64,000 bases of DNA from Arthrobacter sp. JZ12 (GCF_035189165.1 NZ_CP045246.1:2604001-2668000); one strand, 5' to 3'. Shown: positions 18,012 through 26,870, numbered from the stretch's first letter. Numbers and translations: made by a program. The notes: generated from the sequence alone by a model not told the origin.

Positions 18012-18614
18012 ATGTCCAGCCCTGAGACCACAACCCGGCGCGGACGCCCCGGATACGACCAGCAAGCCGTCCTCAACATCGCGGTGGATGTGTTCAACCG
18101 GCACGGGTACGAGGCAACCTCCATGGGGCTGCTGGCCGAGAACCTGGGCATCAGCAAGTCGGCCATTTACCACCACGTGCCCTCGAAGGGGGACCTGCTG
18201 AAGCTTGCGCTGGATCATGCGCTGGGCGGGCTCGAGGCAGTTCTTGAGCATTCGGACGCGGTGTCGGGCAAGGCGGACGAGAGGCTGGAGTATGTTCTGC
18301 GAGGCACAATCGCCGTCCTGATCGAGCGGTTGCCCTACGTCACGCTGCTGCTCCGGCTGCGCGGGAACACGGACATTGAGCGCGATGCCCTTGAACGCCG
18401 TCGTGCTTTCGACCATCAGGTGGCCGCACTGGTTGATGCCGCACGCTCAGAGGGTTCCATCCGGAAGGACATCGATCCTCGCACAACAGCCAGGCTTTTG
18501 TTCGGCACCATCAATTCGCTGGTGGAGTGGTACCGGCCGGGTGGTCCGCTGACGCCGGAGAAGCTCGCGGACGATGTCATCTCCATGATCTTCGAGGGCC
18601 TGCACCGAGGGTAG
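18012..18614 (+). CDS. paaR: TetR-family regulator, probable PaaR
   Basis: Repressor of 200 residues with an N-terminal TetR helix-turn-helix (about 18-62: NIAVDVFNRHGYEATSMG, LGISKSAIYHHVPSKG) and a helical ligand-binding C-terminal domain. In other actinobacteria PaaR represses the paa genes and is released by phenylacetyl-CoA. Three matching palindromic operators in this window, all at phenylacetate genes, and the position between two paa blocks support that role. It follows the oligopeptidase gene by 9 bases and has no operator of its own nearby. Assignment is by context and operator type. Confidence 0.72.
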   Translation: MSSPETTTRRGRPGYDQQAVLNIAVDVFNRHGYEATSMGLLAENLGISKSAIYHHVPSKGDLLKLALDHALGGLEAVLEHSDAVSGKADERLEYVLRGTIAVLIERLPYVTLLLRLRGNTDIERDALERRRAFDHQVAALVDAARSEGSIRKDIDPRTTARLLFGTINSLVEWYRPGGPLTPEKLADDVISMIFEGLHRG

Positions 18615-18615
18615 G

Positions 18616-18630
18616 TGTCCGCGAGACACT
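18616..18630 (+). terminator. Weak hairpin after the TetR gene
   Basis: GTGTC and GAGACAC-type arms (5-bp stem, 5-base loop) lie just after the TetR stop codon. No T run follows. A stronger palindrome at 18662-18689 may be the real end signal. Confidence 0.25.
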
Positions 18631-18661
18631 CGGAGGCACCGGCCCTCGCGCTCGGCGTCGC

Positions 18662-18709
18662 TCCCACCGAATCAGCTGATTCAGTGGGACTGTCTAGACA
18701 TTCCCACTG
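18662..18709. repeat. Nested REP-like palindromes
   Basis: Two near-perfect 28-bp palindromes share one arm. The first (18662-18689) centres on CAGCTG; the second (18682-18709) centres on TCTAGA. Each has 13 of 14 base pairs. CAGTGGGA at 18682-18689 can pair with TCCCAC on its left or TCCCACTG on its right, so the two hairpins exclude each other. The second palindrome contains the 3' end of the DUF559-like gene and is repeated at 19643-19670. Confidence 0.75.
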
Positions 18710-19544
18710 AAACTCCTCTGCGAGTGGGACGGGCCGCTCGAGCTTCCCGCTGCCTGGCAAGGGCGCTGTGTACAAGCTTCAAGTAACCATCTGGATCACC
18801 GGCAACCTGTTGGTACGTCACCCTAAGCACAGGGACGCCTTCGACCTTCAGAAGGTTCCAGCGCCGCCGGTCTTCCTCGAACTCGGTAGGGCCGCTGTGA
18901 TACTTGCGTCCATCGGCTTCGATGCCCACCATTCCCTCCACCAACAGGTCAAGGCGTCCAACGTCCTTCACGTAGACCTGTGATTGCACCGCCAGCCCCG
19001 ATTCCTTCAACGGATACCGCGCAGCCGTTTCAAGTAGGGATTGAGAGTACGGATCCACCAGCGCAACAATCCTTCTGAGCTTCGCATCCCGTTTCCCGCC
19101 CACGAGCTCGCGGAGCTCGCTAAGCGTTACCCAGCCCTGCACCACGGCGGATTCCACAATGCAGAGCGCGTCCAACTCAGGCAAACAGCGCATTGCCTGC
19201 ACGCAGATGGACCAAGGTGTCACAGGAAGGGATCCACGGTGGATCTTCACGTCGTCCTCCGGCTTCCGCCCATGGTCCAGGCAAACATGGAGTATGGATG
19301 GAGGCCGAAGCACCCACAGTCCCAGGCGCTGAGCGGCACTAATGCACGCCAGGTCTCCCCCAAGGAGCGCCGCGCGGAGGACGCTCTCTTCGGCGTCGGG
19401 AGCGGCGTAAATTCCGCGACCCACCCGCGCAAGGGCTCCGACCTCCAACGCCCGCTGTAGCTGCCTCGAACTGACTCCGCCACTGACTAGGTCCCGCCGG
19501 CGCACCACCCCTCCGCGTATCCGCACAATCTCTTCTATCGTCAT
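18681..19544 (-). CDS. AbiEi-like N-terminus with DUF559/Vsr-like C-terminus
   Basis: Protein of 287 residues of a type common in Arthrobacter relatives. The N-terminus (about 5-55) is a winged-helix module like the antitoxin AbiEi (RRRDLVSGGVSSRQLQRAL, then VGRGIYAAP). The C-terminal third resembles DUF559/Vsr-type endonuclease folds (GIEADGRKYH followed by EEDRRRWN). The role is unknown; a DNA-modifying or defence function is a guess. ATG 19544 has AGGATGG upstream. The last codons lie in a REP-like palindrome, a diverged copy of which lies upstream of the gene, so the gene sits between two repeat copies. Confidence 0.7.
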   Translation of the reverse strand: MTIEEIVRIRGGVVRRRDLVSGGVSSRQLQRALEVGALARVGRGIYAAPDAEESVLRAALLGGDLACISAAQRLGLWVLRPPSILHVCLDHGRKPEDDVKIHRGSLPVTPWSICVQAMRCLPELDALCIVESAVVQGWVTLSELRELVGGKRDAKLRRIVALVDPYSQSLLETAARYPLKESGLAVQSQVYVKDVGRLDLLVEGMVGIEADGRKYHSGPTEFEEDRRRWNLLKVEGVPVLRVTYQQVAGDPDGYLKLVHSALARQREARAARPTRRGVSVGMSRQSH

Positions 19545-19642
19545 GTTTTCCATCCTGAGCGCACCGCGGATCGGATCCACAGGAGGATGCGGCTATGTGG
19601 AAAGCCTTAGCGCTGTGGGGAGTTCCAGCGGAAGCTGGTGTT

Positions 19643-19670
19643 CGGTGGGACTGTCTCGACACTCCCATTG
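19643..19670. repeat. REP-like palindrome, second copy
   Basis: An imperfect palindrome with core GTGGGACTGTCTCGACACT shares 23 or so of 28 positions with 18682-18709. It is about 100 bases upstream of the DUF559-like start codon. The 200-base stretch 19545-19746 holds this repeat, a CCAGC/GCTGG hairpin just before it and no gene. Confidence 0.65.
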
Positions 19671-19746
19671 AACGCCGGGATTCGGCGGGGAGAACCACCA
19701 GACCCGCACGCTTGACGGCTGAGACCAGCCGGCGGACCCTGAACCC

Positions 19747-20574
19747 ATGGCCGCCAAACTCTCGAGCACCATGCTGGGCCTCCTACCGGAACTGCGGTAC
19801 GAGCCAACTCCCAAGCGGATACGCGCAAACCTCAACGGCGGTACGATCGTCGACACTCAGCGTGCCCTGCTCGTGTGGGAACCACGCCGCGTCACCCCGA
19901 TCCTCGCCGTACCCGAGGATGACCTCGCCGCAACCCTGTCACAGCAGACAGAGGAATCCTGTGGCCAAGAATTTCCCTTCGCGGGGATGCTGGACGGGCC
20001 ACCTGTTCTCGATCCCCGCACAGCCTTCTCCCGGCACACCACTGCCGGCACCCCGCTGACGCTGTCTTCGGCGGACAGGACCCTGCCGGGCGCCGCCTTC
20101 CGGCCCGACGACGACGCCCTCGGCGGCTATGTCCTCCTGGACTTCGACGTTCTCACCTGGTGGGAGGACGACGAGCCGATCATCGGCCACCCTCGCGATC
20201 CGTTCCACCGCGTGGACATCCGCCGCACCTCCAAGCACATCGCGGTGCAATGCGAGGGGACGCTGCTGGCCGAAACAACGCGCGCAGAGCTGCTGTACGA
20301 GACCATGCTTCCGCCGCGCACGTACATCCCGCCCGATGACGTGCGCCTGGACCTCATGGAACCCAGCACCACTACAACGGTCTGCCCCTACAAAGGGCAG
20401 GCCAGCTACTACTCCTTCGCAGGCTCGTCAGGGCCCTTGGATGTCGCCTGGACCTACGATTCCCGGTTCCCGGACGCGACGCAGATCCACGGCCTCATCT
20501 GCTTCTTCGATGAACGCGCCGACATCCTGGTGGACGGAATACAGCAGGAGCGGCCGCACACGCCCTGGTCCTGA
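19747..20574 (+). CDS. DUF427 domain protein
   Basis: Protein of 275 residues with two DUF427-type segments (about 25-115 and 145-245). The second contains the characteristic VCPYKGQASYYS together with WTYDSRFPDA. DUF427 proteins are small cytoplasmic beta-rich proteins of unknown function. No signal peptide or membrane segment is present. GACCCT lies 6 bases before the ATG, a weak leaderless-type element, and there is no ribosome binding site. It converges with paaZ, with 5 bases between the stop codons. Confidence 0.8.
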   Translation: MAAKLSSTMLGLLPELRYEPTPKRIRANLNGGTIVDTQRALLVWEPRRVTPILAVPEDDLAATLSQQTEESCGQEFPFAGMLDGPPVLDPRTAFSRHTTAGTPLTLSSADRTLPGAAFRPDDDALGGYVLLDFDVLTWWEDDEPIIGHPRDPFHRVDIRRTSKHIAVQCEGTLLAETTRAELLYETMLPPRTYIPPDDVRLDLMEPSTTTTVCPYKGQASYYSFAGSSGPLDVAWTYDSRFPDATQIHGLICFFDERADILVDGIQQERPHTPWS

Positions 20575-20579
20575 ACGGC

Positions 20580-22667
20580 TTACTTCTCCACGAGCGTCAG
20601 GACGTCGTACGTCGCCACGATCTCATCATCCTGGTTTGTGAGCACGGCATCCCATGCCACCTCACCGTATTCTTCGTCCTCGCGCGGCGTGATGCGCTTG
20701 GCCGTCAGCGTGACGCGGATGGAGTCACCGGCGGCAACGGGCGTGATGAATCGCAGGTTCTCCAACCCGTAGTTGGCCAGCACCGGCCCCGGTGCCGGCT
20801 CCACAAACAGCCCGGCTCCCCATGACAGCAGCAGGTAGCCGTGCGCCACAATGCCGGGGAAGAACGGATTCGCGGCTGCCGCTTCCCCGTTGGTGTGGGC
20901 GTAGAACTGATCTCCGGTGGTGTTGGCGAACGCCGTGATGTCTTCCAGAGTCACCTGCCGGAGTTCGGACCGCACCGCATCGCCCACGCGCAGCGTTGCA
21001 AGGTTCTTCCGGAACGGGTGCTCGGAATCAAAGTTCCTGTCGGCACCCGGATGCCAGACACCGGTAACCGCGGTCAACATGTTCGGCGAACCCTGCAGGG
21101 CGGTACGTTGCATGTGGTGTAGAACCGACCGGATGCCGCCCAACTCCTCACCTCCGCCTGCGCGCCCGGGCCCGCCGTGGACCAGGTGCGGCACGGGCGA
21201 ACCATGCCCGGTCGAAGAACGCGCGTCCTCCCGGTTCAGCAACAGCACCCGCCCGTGATGCGCCGCAACTCCCGTCACCAGCTCACGCGCGATGGTGGGA
21301 TCGTTGGTGCAGACGGTCGCCACGAGCGATCCCTCGCCCCTCGCGGCCAGGTCGACGGCGTGTGCGACGTCGTCGTACCCCACTACCGAGGCCACCGGTC
21401 CGAACGCCTCCACGGTGTGAAGTTCGACGGCGTCAGCATTCTCCCAGGTCAGCAGCAGGGGAGCCATGAACGCTCCTTCGGCAGCGACGTCGACCGTTCC
21501 GTCCGCCTGCGTAACGCGCGGCGAATCCAACGTGCCGTACGCCAGCTCGCCGCCGGCGGCAATCATCGATTCGACGGCGGCACGGACAGCCTGCAGCTGC
21601 TCCAGCGACGCGAGCGCACCCATTGTCACGCCCTCCGCCCGCGGGTCACCGACCCTCACGCGCTGTTCTATCCGGTCGCGGGCGGCAGCAACGACGTCGT
21701 TCACCAGCGACTTCGGCACAAGCGTCCGCCGGATGCTGGTGCACTTCTGGCCCGCCTTGACCGTCATCTCGGTTACGAGGGATTTGATGAAGGCATCGAA
21801 TTCCGGCGTTCCGGGGACAGCATCCTCCCCGAGGATCGCAGCGTTCAGCGAGTCGGTCTCGGAGGTGAAGCGGACGCCGCCGGTGGCGACGTTCGGGTGC
21901 GCCTTCAATGTGTTCGCGGTCGACGCGGAACCGGTGAATGACACCATGTCCCGGTAGTCCAGGTGGTCCAGCAGGTCCCGCGCCGGACCGGAAATCAGCT
22001 GCAGCGAGCCGATCGGAAGGATGTTGGACTCGATGATCAGCTTCACGACGGCGGCAGTCAGGTAGCCCGTCGGTGTCGCGGGCTTCACGATGGTGGGCAC
22101 ACCTGCCAGGAACGCCGGCGCAAGTTTCTCGAGCATGCCCCAGACCGGGAAGTTGAACGCGTTGATCTGCACCGCGGCGCCCGGGATCCGGGTGTAGATG
22201 TGCTCACCGATGAAGGACCCGTCTTTCGACAGCATTTCGACGGGCCCGTCAATCACCACCTGGGAATTCGGCAGTTCCCGACGCCCCTTGGAGCCGAAGG
22301 TGAACAGGACCCCGATGCCGCCGTCGATATCCACCATCGAGTCAAGCTTCGTGGCGCCGGTGCGGGCGGACAGTTCGTACAGGTGCTCCCGTTGCCCGTT
22401 CAGGAACTGGGCCAGCGCCTTGAGCTTCAGGGCGCGCTGGTGGAACGTGAACTTCCCCAGTTCCGTCTGGCCGGTGGTCCGCGCATAGTCGACGACGTCG
22501 GCAACGTCCAACCCGCTGGTACTAACCATGGCAAGCAGTTCGCCCGTGCTGGCGTCCCGGACGGCAGTGGCGTTATTCGAAGTAAGGGCCGCCTGGTCAG
22601 GGGCCCACCAGGCGTCGCGTACGAAGCTCGGAACAATATCCACGCTGAGTGCGGTCGAAGTCATCAT
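20580..22667 (-). CDS. paaZ: Bifunctional oxepin-CoA hydrolase/aldehyde dehydrogenase PaaZ
   Basis: Fusion protein of 695 residues for ring opening and oxidation in phenylacetate breakdown. The N-terminal aldehyde dehydrogenase domain (about 1-520) shows NAFNFPVWGM, the Cys nucleophile in AGQKCTSIRR and FTGSAS. The C-terminal MaoC-like hydratase domain (about 545-690) shows FANTTGDQFYAHT and FPGIVAHGYL with the catalytic Asp and His. Two adjacent ATGs (22667 and 22664) are possible; AAAGG precedes both. It diverges from paaI across a perfect-looking PaaR-type operator. Confidence 0.93.
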   Translation of the reverse strand: MMTSTALSVDIVPSFVRDAWWAPDQAALTSNNATAVRDASTGELLAMVSTSGLDVADVVDYARTTGQTELGKFTFHQRALKLKALAQFLNGQREHLYELSARTGATKLDSMVDIDGGIGVLFTFGSKGRRELPNSQVVIDGPVEMLSKDGSFIGEHIYTRIPGAAVQINAFNFPVWGMLEKLAPAFLAGVPTIVKPATPTGYLTAAVVKLIIESNILPIGSLQLISGPARDLLDHLDYRDMVSFTGSASTANTLKAHPNVATGGVRFTSETDSLNAAILGEDAVPGTPEFDAFIKSLVTEMTVKAGQKCTSIRRTLVPKSLVNDVVAAARDRIEQRVRVGDPRAEGVTMGALASLEQLQAVRAAVESMIAAGGELAYGTLDSPRVTQADGTVDVAAEGAFMAPLLLTWENADAVELHTVEAFGPVASVVGYDDVAHAVDLAARGEGSLVATVCTNDPTIARELVTGVAAHHGRVLLLNREDARSSTGHGSPVPHLVHGGPGRAGGGEELGGIRSVLHHMQRTALQGSPNMLTAVTGVWHPGADRNFDSEHPFRKNLATLRVGDAVRSELRQVTLEDITAFANTTGDQFYAHTNGEAAAANPFFPGIVAHGYLLLSWGAGLFVEPAPGPVLANYGLENLRFITPVAAGDSIRVTLTAKRITPREDEEYGEVAWDAVLTNQDDEIVATYDVLTLVEK

Positions 22668-22714
22668 TGACCTTTCGCATCATTTCCAAACGGAGCAGGG
22701 AGCGTACCGGAAAC

Positions 22715-22738
22715 ATTACTGAACGGACGTTCGGTAAT
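22715..22738. promoter_or_regulatory. PaaR-type operator between paaZ and paaI
   Basis: The best of three sites: the arms ATTACTGAACG and CGTTCGGTAAT around a GA centre are symmetric at 10 of 11 positions. It lies 48 bases upstream of paaZ and 50 bases upstream of the paaI GTG, so it can control both directions. Confidence 0.8.
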
Positions 22739-22787
22739 ATGTCCAGCGTACATGAGCGCCTCCCTCCATATCCTCAAGGAGCCCGAC

Positions 22788-23201
22788 GTGACCGGCAAGA
22801 CCTGGCAGATAACACTCGGCGAACTGGACCAGAAGATGGGCGTGAAGATCCTCGAGCAGTCAGTCGACCGGGTGGTCGCGACCATGCCGGTGGAGGGCAA
22901 CCGCCAGTCGTTCGGACTGCTGCACGGCGGAGCCTCGCTGGCAGTGGGTGAAGCGGTGGGGTCCTGGGCCGCAGTGATTCATGCGAGCACCCTGGGCCGC
23001 ACCGCCGTGGGCGTCGACGTATCCGCCACCCACCACAAGTCCGCCCGCGACGGCAACATCACCATCACCGCCACCCCTATCCACCTCGGCCGTACCCTCA
23101 CCACCCATGAGGTACTCATCACCAACGACGACGGCGAGCGCCTGTGCACCCTGCGCATCACCAACCTGCTGCTCGAGAAGCGCCCGGTCAGGGGCGGGTG
23201 A
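22788..23201 (+). CDS. paaI: Phenylacetate pathway thioesterase PaaI
   Basis: Hotdog-fold thioesterase of 137 residues that probably releases CoA from stalled hydroxyphenylacetyl-CoA intermediates. The family motif SFGLLHGGASLAVGE contains the active-site region, and the central helix and VGVDVSATHHKSAR strand follow. GTG 22788 is preferred to ATG 22752: AAGGAG lies 6 bases before the GTG, while the ATG has no such site and lies only 13 bases from the operator. The gene runs convergently into the phosphatase gene with a 14-base overlap. Confidence 0.88.
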   Translation: MTGKTWQITLGELDQKMGVKILEQSVDRVVATMPVEGNRQSFGLLHGGASLAVGEAVGSWAAVIHASTLGRTAVGVDVSATHHKSARDGNITITATPIHLGRTLTTHEVLITNDDGERLCTLRITNLLLEKRPVRGG

Positions 23202-23940
23202 GCTTGGCCCGCACCGCTTCCAGCTCCGCGTCGCTGAGCCCCGCCTGCCGCAGGTAGGACGCGGCGTCGAATGCATCAAGCATCTCGAGCAGGTGAGCGC
23301 GGGTGTGGCGTATCCACTCGTGCAGCTCCGCTTCAGACTTGGGCCTCTCCCGCGGGCGCTCCTGGGCCAGATGGTGCTGATTGATTCCATGCACGGCAAG
23401 GGCGTAGTCGTCGGCGATGTCCTCGTGCGGCACATCGGCCAGTGAAAGCAGCACGGCGGTTATCAGTCCCGTGCGGTCCCGCCCGGCGGCGCAGTGCATG
23501 ACGACGGCGCCGTCAGACTCCGCAACCGCCCTCACCACCGCTGCAATCCGCTCCGGCCAGCGGTTCAGGTTCTCTCGGTAGTACTCCGGTGAGTTGAGGT
23601 ATGGCCCTACCAGCGCCATGAACTCCTCGTCGCCCTGGTCCTCGGTGGGCCGGTTGATCACCTGGAAACGGTCGAGCACGGCGGTGTTCAGCACTGGATC
23701 CGTCTCCCGCCGGCCGCGCTCGCCGGGGTTCCGCAGGTCGATCACGGTGCGGACGCCGTCGTCGTAGGCCTGCTGCCAGCCGGCGTCGGTAAGCCATTCG
23801 TGCCGACCCATCCGGTACAGCCTGCCGCGCTGGATGTGTGCACTTACACCACCGAGGTCGCGGGCGTTGACGGCGCCCTCCCAGCCAACGTTGCGGTGGG
23901 ATCCGTTGCGGCGGATGCAGTCCCAGTCGTAGGAAGCCAT
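23188..23940 (-). CDS. Tyrosine-protein phosphatase (Y_phosphatase3 type)
   Basis: Cytoplasmic phosphatase of 250 residues. The signature HCAAGRDRTGL (Cys at about residue 149) has the P-loop Cys and Arg. The N-terminal NARDLGG and RLYRMGR segments are typical of the bacterial Y_phosphatase3 family, and the C-terminal helices match. It may act on phosphotyrosine or phosphoinositides; the physiological substrate is unknown. TACGCT lies 5 bases before the ATG, suggesting leaderless translation. Confidence 0.88.
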   Translation of the reverse strand: MASYDWDCIRRNGSHRNVGWEGAVNARDLGGVSAHIQRGRLYRMGRHEWLTDAGWQQAYDDGVRTVIDLRNPGERGRRETDPVLNTAVLDRFQVINRPTEDQGDEEFMALVGPYLNSPEYYRENLNRWPERIAAVVRAVAESDGAVVMHCAAGRDRTGLITAVLLSLADVPHEDIADDYALAVHGINQHHLAQERPRERPKSEAELHEWIRHTRAHLLEMLDAFDAASYLRQAGLSDAELEAVRAKLTRP

Positions 23941-23965
23941 GCTTCAGCGTAGGCAGGGCAGGCGC

Positions 23966-25027
23966 TCAGGACACCAGCTCATAGAAGCGGAAGAACCCGA
24001 AGTCGTGGATTGGGAGGGTCCTGGCGTCACTGAAACCGGCCTCGGCGGCATACTTGCGCAGCGTGGCCGGGCGCATGACCGTCCCGGTGCCCGCGCTGTC
24101 CGGATGCGACATCCCGTCCGGAAGGCAAATGAGCAGGCTGAAGCCGTACATCAGGCGTTCGACCTCATCCCCGGGCGGGTCGAAAATCTCCGCCACAGCC
24201 TCGTCCATCACGACGACGGTCCCTCCGGCCCGTAGCGACCGCCGGGCCGCGGACAGTACCTCAACGGGGTACGGCATATCGTGGATGCATTCGAAGGCGA
24301 AGACCACATCGAACTGTCCCTCCGGAAGCCCTGACGCGTCGATGTGCTGGAACTCGACACCGTTTCCCGCCCCGGCTGCATTGGCGCGGGCAAGATCGAC
24401 TGACTCGGCATCGATATCGAATCCGCTCACGGATGCATCCGGAAACGCCCGCCCGAGCGCGATGGTGGACCAACCGGCCCCGCACCCGATGTCCGCGATC
24501 GTCGCCCCTCCCTTCTCCAGCCGCGCAACCAGATCCGGCGCCTGCCGTAACGCGTTTTCCAGTTCATGCTCGAACCACGGCCGGTTCATATCTGCCTGCG
24601 CCTGGCGGGCGTCATCACCGAATTCCTGCCAGCTCACCCCCGTGCCGTTCCGGTAGGCGCGATGCAGTGCGGGCAACTGGACCGCTGCACCGGCAATCAT
24701 GCGCGCCAACGGCGCCAGATAGTTGAGGCTGTTCTCGTCCGTCAGTACCTCCGCGGCACCGGCGGGCAGCGAGAAACGGCGGGTGCCGCCGTCGTCGTCC
24801 GCGGTGAGGTAACCCGTCACAGCCTGCTGCTCCAGCCACTCGCGCGCGTAGCGCTCGGAGGTGCCGGTGCGCTGGGCGAGTTCGGACGACGACGACGGCC
24901 CCTCGCCCGCCAGACAGCGGTACCAGCCGAGTCGGTCGCCCAAATGTATGGCAAGTATCTCCATGGCGCCGAGAGCGGCCGAGAACACCCGCTCCGCAAC
25001 GGCTTCAGCGGTCGATTCCGATGCCAT
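23966..25027 (-). CDS. SAM-dependent methyltransferase with winged-helix N-terminus
   Basis: Class I methyltransferase of 353 residues. Residues about 15-95 look like the winged-helix dimerisation domain of O-methyltransferases (RTGTSERYAREWLEQQAVTG). The SAM-binding domain follows, with motif I ADIGCGAGWS at about 170 and the acidic FDIDAES after it. A GGGAGGG site precedes the ATG. It is 25 bases upstream of the phosphatase gene on the same strand and probably shares its transcript. The methyl acceptor is unknown. Confidence 0.82.
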   Translation of the reverse strand: MASESTAEAVAERVFSAALGAMEILAIHLGDRLGWYRCLAGEGPSSSSELAQRTGTSERYAREWLEQQAVTGYLTADDDGGTRRFSLPAGAAEVLTDENSLNYLAPLARMIAGAAVQLPALHRAYRNGTGVSWQEFGDDARQAQADMNRPWFEHELENALRQAPDLVARLEKGGATIADIGCGAGWSTIALGRAFPDASVSGFDIDAESVDLARANAAGAGNGVEFQHIDASGLPEGQFDVVFAFECIHDMPYPVEVLSAARRSLRAGGTVVVMDEAVAEIFDPPGDEVERLMYGFSLLICLPDGMSHPDSAGTGTVMRPATLRKYAAEAGFSDARTLPIHDFGFFRFYELVS

Positions 25028-25128
25028 TTTCCCTCCCGATCAGGCGCTCGGTTTCAAGGATGAACCCGGGCGTCGAGGGCTGACAAGGGGGGTGCTTCCA
25101 AGCCCTGTTCGGCAACAGCGAACGGGCG

Positions 25129-25134
25129 TATCTT
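25129..25134 (+). promoter_or_regulatory. -10 element for a leaderless mRNA
   Basis: TATCTT lies exactly 6 bases before ATG 25141, and no ribosome binding site is present. A clear -35 is not visible. Confidence 0.55.
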
Positions 25135-25140
25135 AGGGCG

Positions 25141-26001
25141 ATGAGACTCTTTGGAAGCGTCGCCAGCGCACTCCTGGCTACCGGTCTTATCGCAGGGTCA
25201 GGGGTGCTGCCGGCGTCGGCGCACGACCGCGGCTCTATTGACTATGTCGCCCTGGGCGACTCGTACGCGGCGGGCGTCGGGGCCCCGCCCGACCTTGATC
25301 CGAAATGCGGCGTTTCATCGCTCGGCTACCCCGGGCTGCTGGACGAGCGACGACGCATCGACCTTGAAGCCAACCGGGCCTGCGGCGGCGACACGATCGT
25401 CCAGGTCTTCGCTGAACTGGATCATCTCAACGCGGGCACCGATCTGGTGACGCTGACGGTCGGCGGAAACGACGTCCAGTACCTCAACGTGATCCTCGCG
25501 TGCGGCCAGGGGGCACAAATCTGCATGCAGACGGTGGACGCAACCCTGGCCCTCGCGCAGACCGACCTCGGTCCGGGGCTGGCGGCGCTGTACGCCAACA
25601 TCCGCGCGAATGCTCCGTACGCAAAGGTTGTGGTCACGGGTTACCCGCATCTGTTCTCGCCGGAGTTCGGGGCCACCTTCACGTTCCCTGCCGTAGATCC
25701 GGCAACAGGCAGTCCGGTTCTCGGTCCTGACCGGGCACCCGTCATCCTGTCCCTGACCCCAACCGAGCAGCAGATCCTCAATGAGGGTACCGACATCCTG
25801 AACGACATCATCCGGACCCGGGCCCGTGCTGCGGGCTTCACCTATGTTGACGTCGTCGACCGGTTCGAGGGCCACGGCCTCGGTTCACCGCGGCCGTGGA
25901 TCCAGCCGTTCGCTGATCCCGCCGCGCTGCATCCCAACGAGAAGGGTTACAAGAAGGGCTACCTCCCGGAGGTCCGGCGAGCCATCAACAACAACCACTA
26001 G
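25141..26001 (+). CDS. Secreted SGNH/GDSL hydrolase
   Basis: Exported esterase or lipase of 286 residues with a signal peptide (about 1-28, ending ASAHD). The SGNH blocks are visible: GDSYAAG (nucleophile Ser, block I), the Gly of block II region, TVGGND (block III) and DPAALHPNEKGY (block V His). Four cysteines (in PKCGVS, NRACGG, ILACGQ and QICMQ) could form two disulfides, as in Streptomyces GDSL lipases. The start is a leaderless-type ATG. It converges with the EEP-family gene with a 4-base overlap. Confidence 0.9.
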   Translation: MRLFGSVASALLATGLIAGSGVLPASAHDRGSIDYVALGDSYAAGVGAPPDLDPKCGVSSLGYPGLLDERRRIDLEANRACGGDTIVQVFAELDHLNAGTDLVTLTVGGNDVQYLNVILACGQGAQICMQTVDATLALAQTDLGPGLAALYANIRANAPYAKVVVTGYPHLFSPEFGATFTFPAVDPATGSPVLGPDRAPVILSLTPTEQQILNEGTDILNDIIRTRARAAGFTYVDVVDRFEGHGLGSPRPWIQPFADPAALHPNEKGYKKGYLPEVRRAINNNH

Positions 26002-26834
26002 TCCACTCTGATAATCGCCTGCACCGGCGTATGGTCCGAGGGCCATGCGCCGTTGTAGCGCGTGGTGTTAATGCCGATTTCTACCACGGTGACATCGGAG
26101 TTCACCATCACCCAGTCGATCCGCTTGCGGCCCTGCTTGGGTGCCCGATAGTGGGGGAACGTGCCCCACAGTTCGGTCAGCCGCTCCCCCGCCTCGTCCC
26201 AGGCATCGGCAAGCACCTCGCCCTTGGTCAGTTCCTCATAGGGCATGGAGGCGGCTCCCGTGTTGAAATCGCCAAGTACGACGACGGCCCCCTTCGTCCG
26301 CGCCGCCAGGGAGCGGATAGCGACGGCGGAACGCTGGCGCGACTTGCGCGACATGTGGTCGAGATGCGTATTCACAGCGGTGATCTGCTTGCCGGTGTCC
26401 CGGTCGCGGAACCGACCGATAACCAGGATGCGGGGAATCAGGTTCCCCCACCCGCTGGATCCCGGCGTATTGGGCGTGCTGGAAAGCGCGTCCTGGTCCC
26501 ACTCCAGCAGTTCCAGCCGGTCGGCGTCATAAATCAGGGGACACTGCTCCCCCTGGCCGTCGGCGTTGCGACCCCGGCCGATGCTGCGGTACCGCTCACC
26601 GAGTCCCTCCAGGATCGCGGGCATCTGGTCGGGCAATGCTTCCTGCACCCCTAGAATGGTGGGCTGTTCCGCGGCCAACAGGCGCCGGATCAGCGGCTCC
26701 CGCCGACCCCAATAATCGTGGCTCCAGGGATTTACGTGGGCGACGCGGCGGCGGATGTTGTAGGTCATCACATGGAGTTCGGGTGCCTCAACACGCCCAA
26801 TTAACGGCTTATCCGCGAGGGTCCGCTCACTCAT
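25998..26834 (-). CDS. Endonuclease/exonuclease/phosphatase family protein
   Basis: EEP-fold phosphodiesterase of 278 residues. Metal and catalytic motifs are visible: YNIRR, GVQEALP (metal Glu), NTHLDH, VLGDFNT and SDHTPV (catalytic His). No signal peptide is seen, so a cytoplasmic role is likely. It might act on nucleic acid or sphingomyelin-like or inositol phosphates; this cannot be resolved. TAAGGT lies 7 bases before the ATG, pointing to a leaderless transcript. Confidence 0.85.
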   Translation of the reverse strand: MSERTLADKPLIGRVEAPELHVMTYNIRRRVAHVNPWSHDYWGRREPLIRRLLAAEQPTILGVQEALPDQMPAILEGLGERYRSIGRGRNADGQGEQCPLIYDADRLELLEWDQDALSSTPNTPGSSGWGNLIPRILVIGRFRDRDTGKQITAVNTHLDHMSRKSRQRSAVAIRSLAARTKGAVVVLGDFNTGAASMPYEELTKGEVLADAWDEAGERLTELWGTFPHYRAPKQGRKRIDWVMVNSDVTVVEIGINTTRYNGAWPSDHTPVQAIIRVD

Positions 26835-26870
26835 GGAGAAAACCTTAGCCCTTTCCGGCGCACCGCGGGG

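Noticed and set aside
16485-18416. A 643-codon open frame antisense to the oligopeptidase and TetR genes
   Set aside because: High-GC coding DNA keeps antisense frames open; the composition is rich in Gly, Arg and Val without domain motifs, while the sense strand encodes clear catalytic motifs.
22752-22787. ATG 22752 as the start of paaI
   Set aside because: It has no ribosome binding site and lies 13 bases from the operator; GTG 22788 has AAGGAG at good spacing and the family core begins after it.
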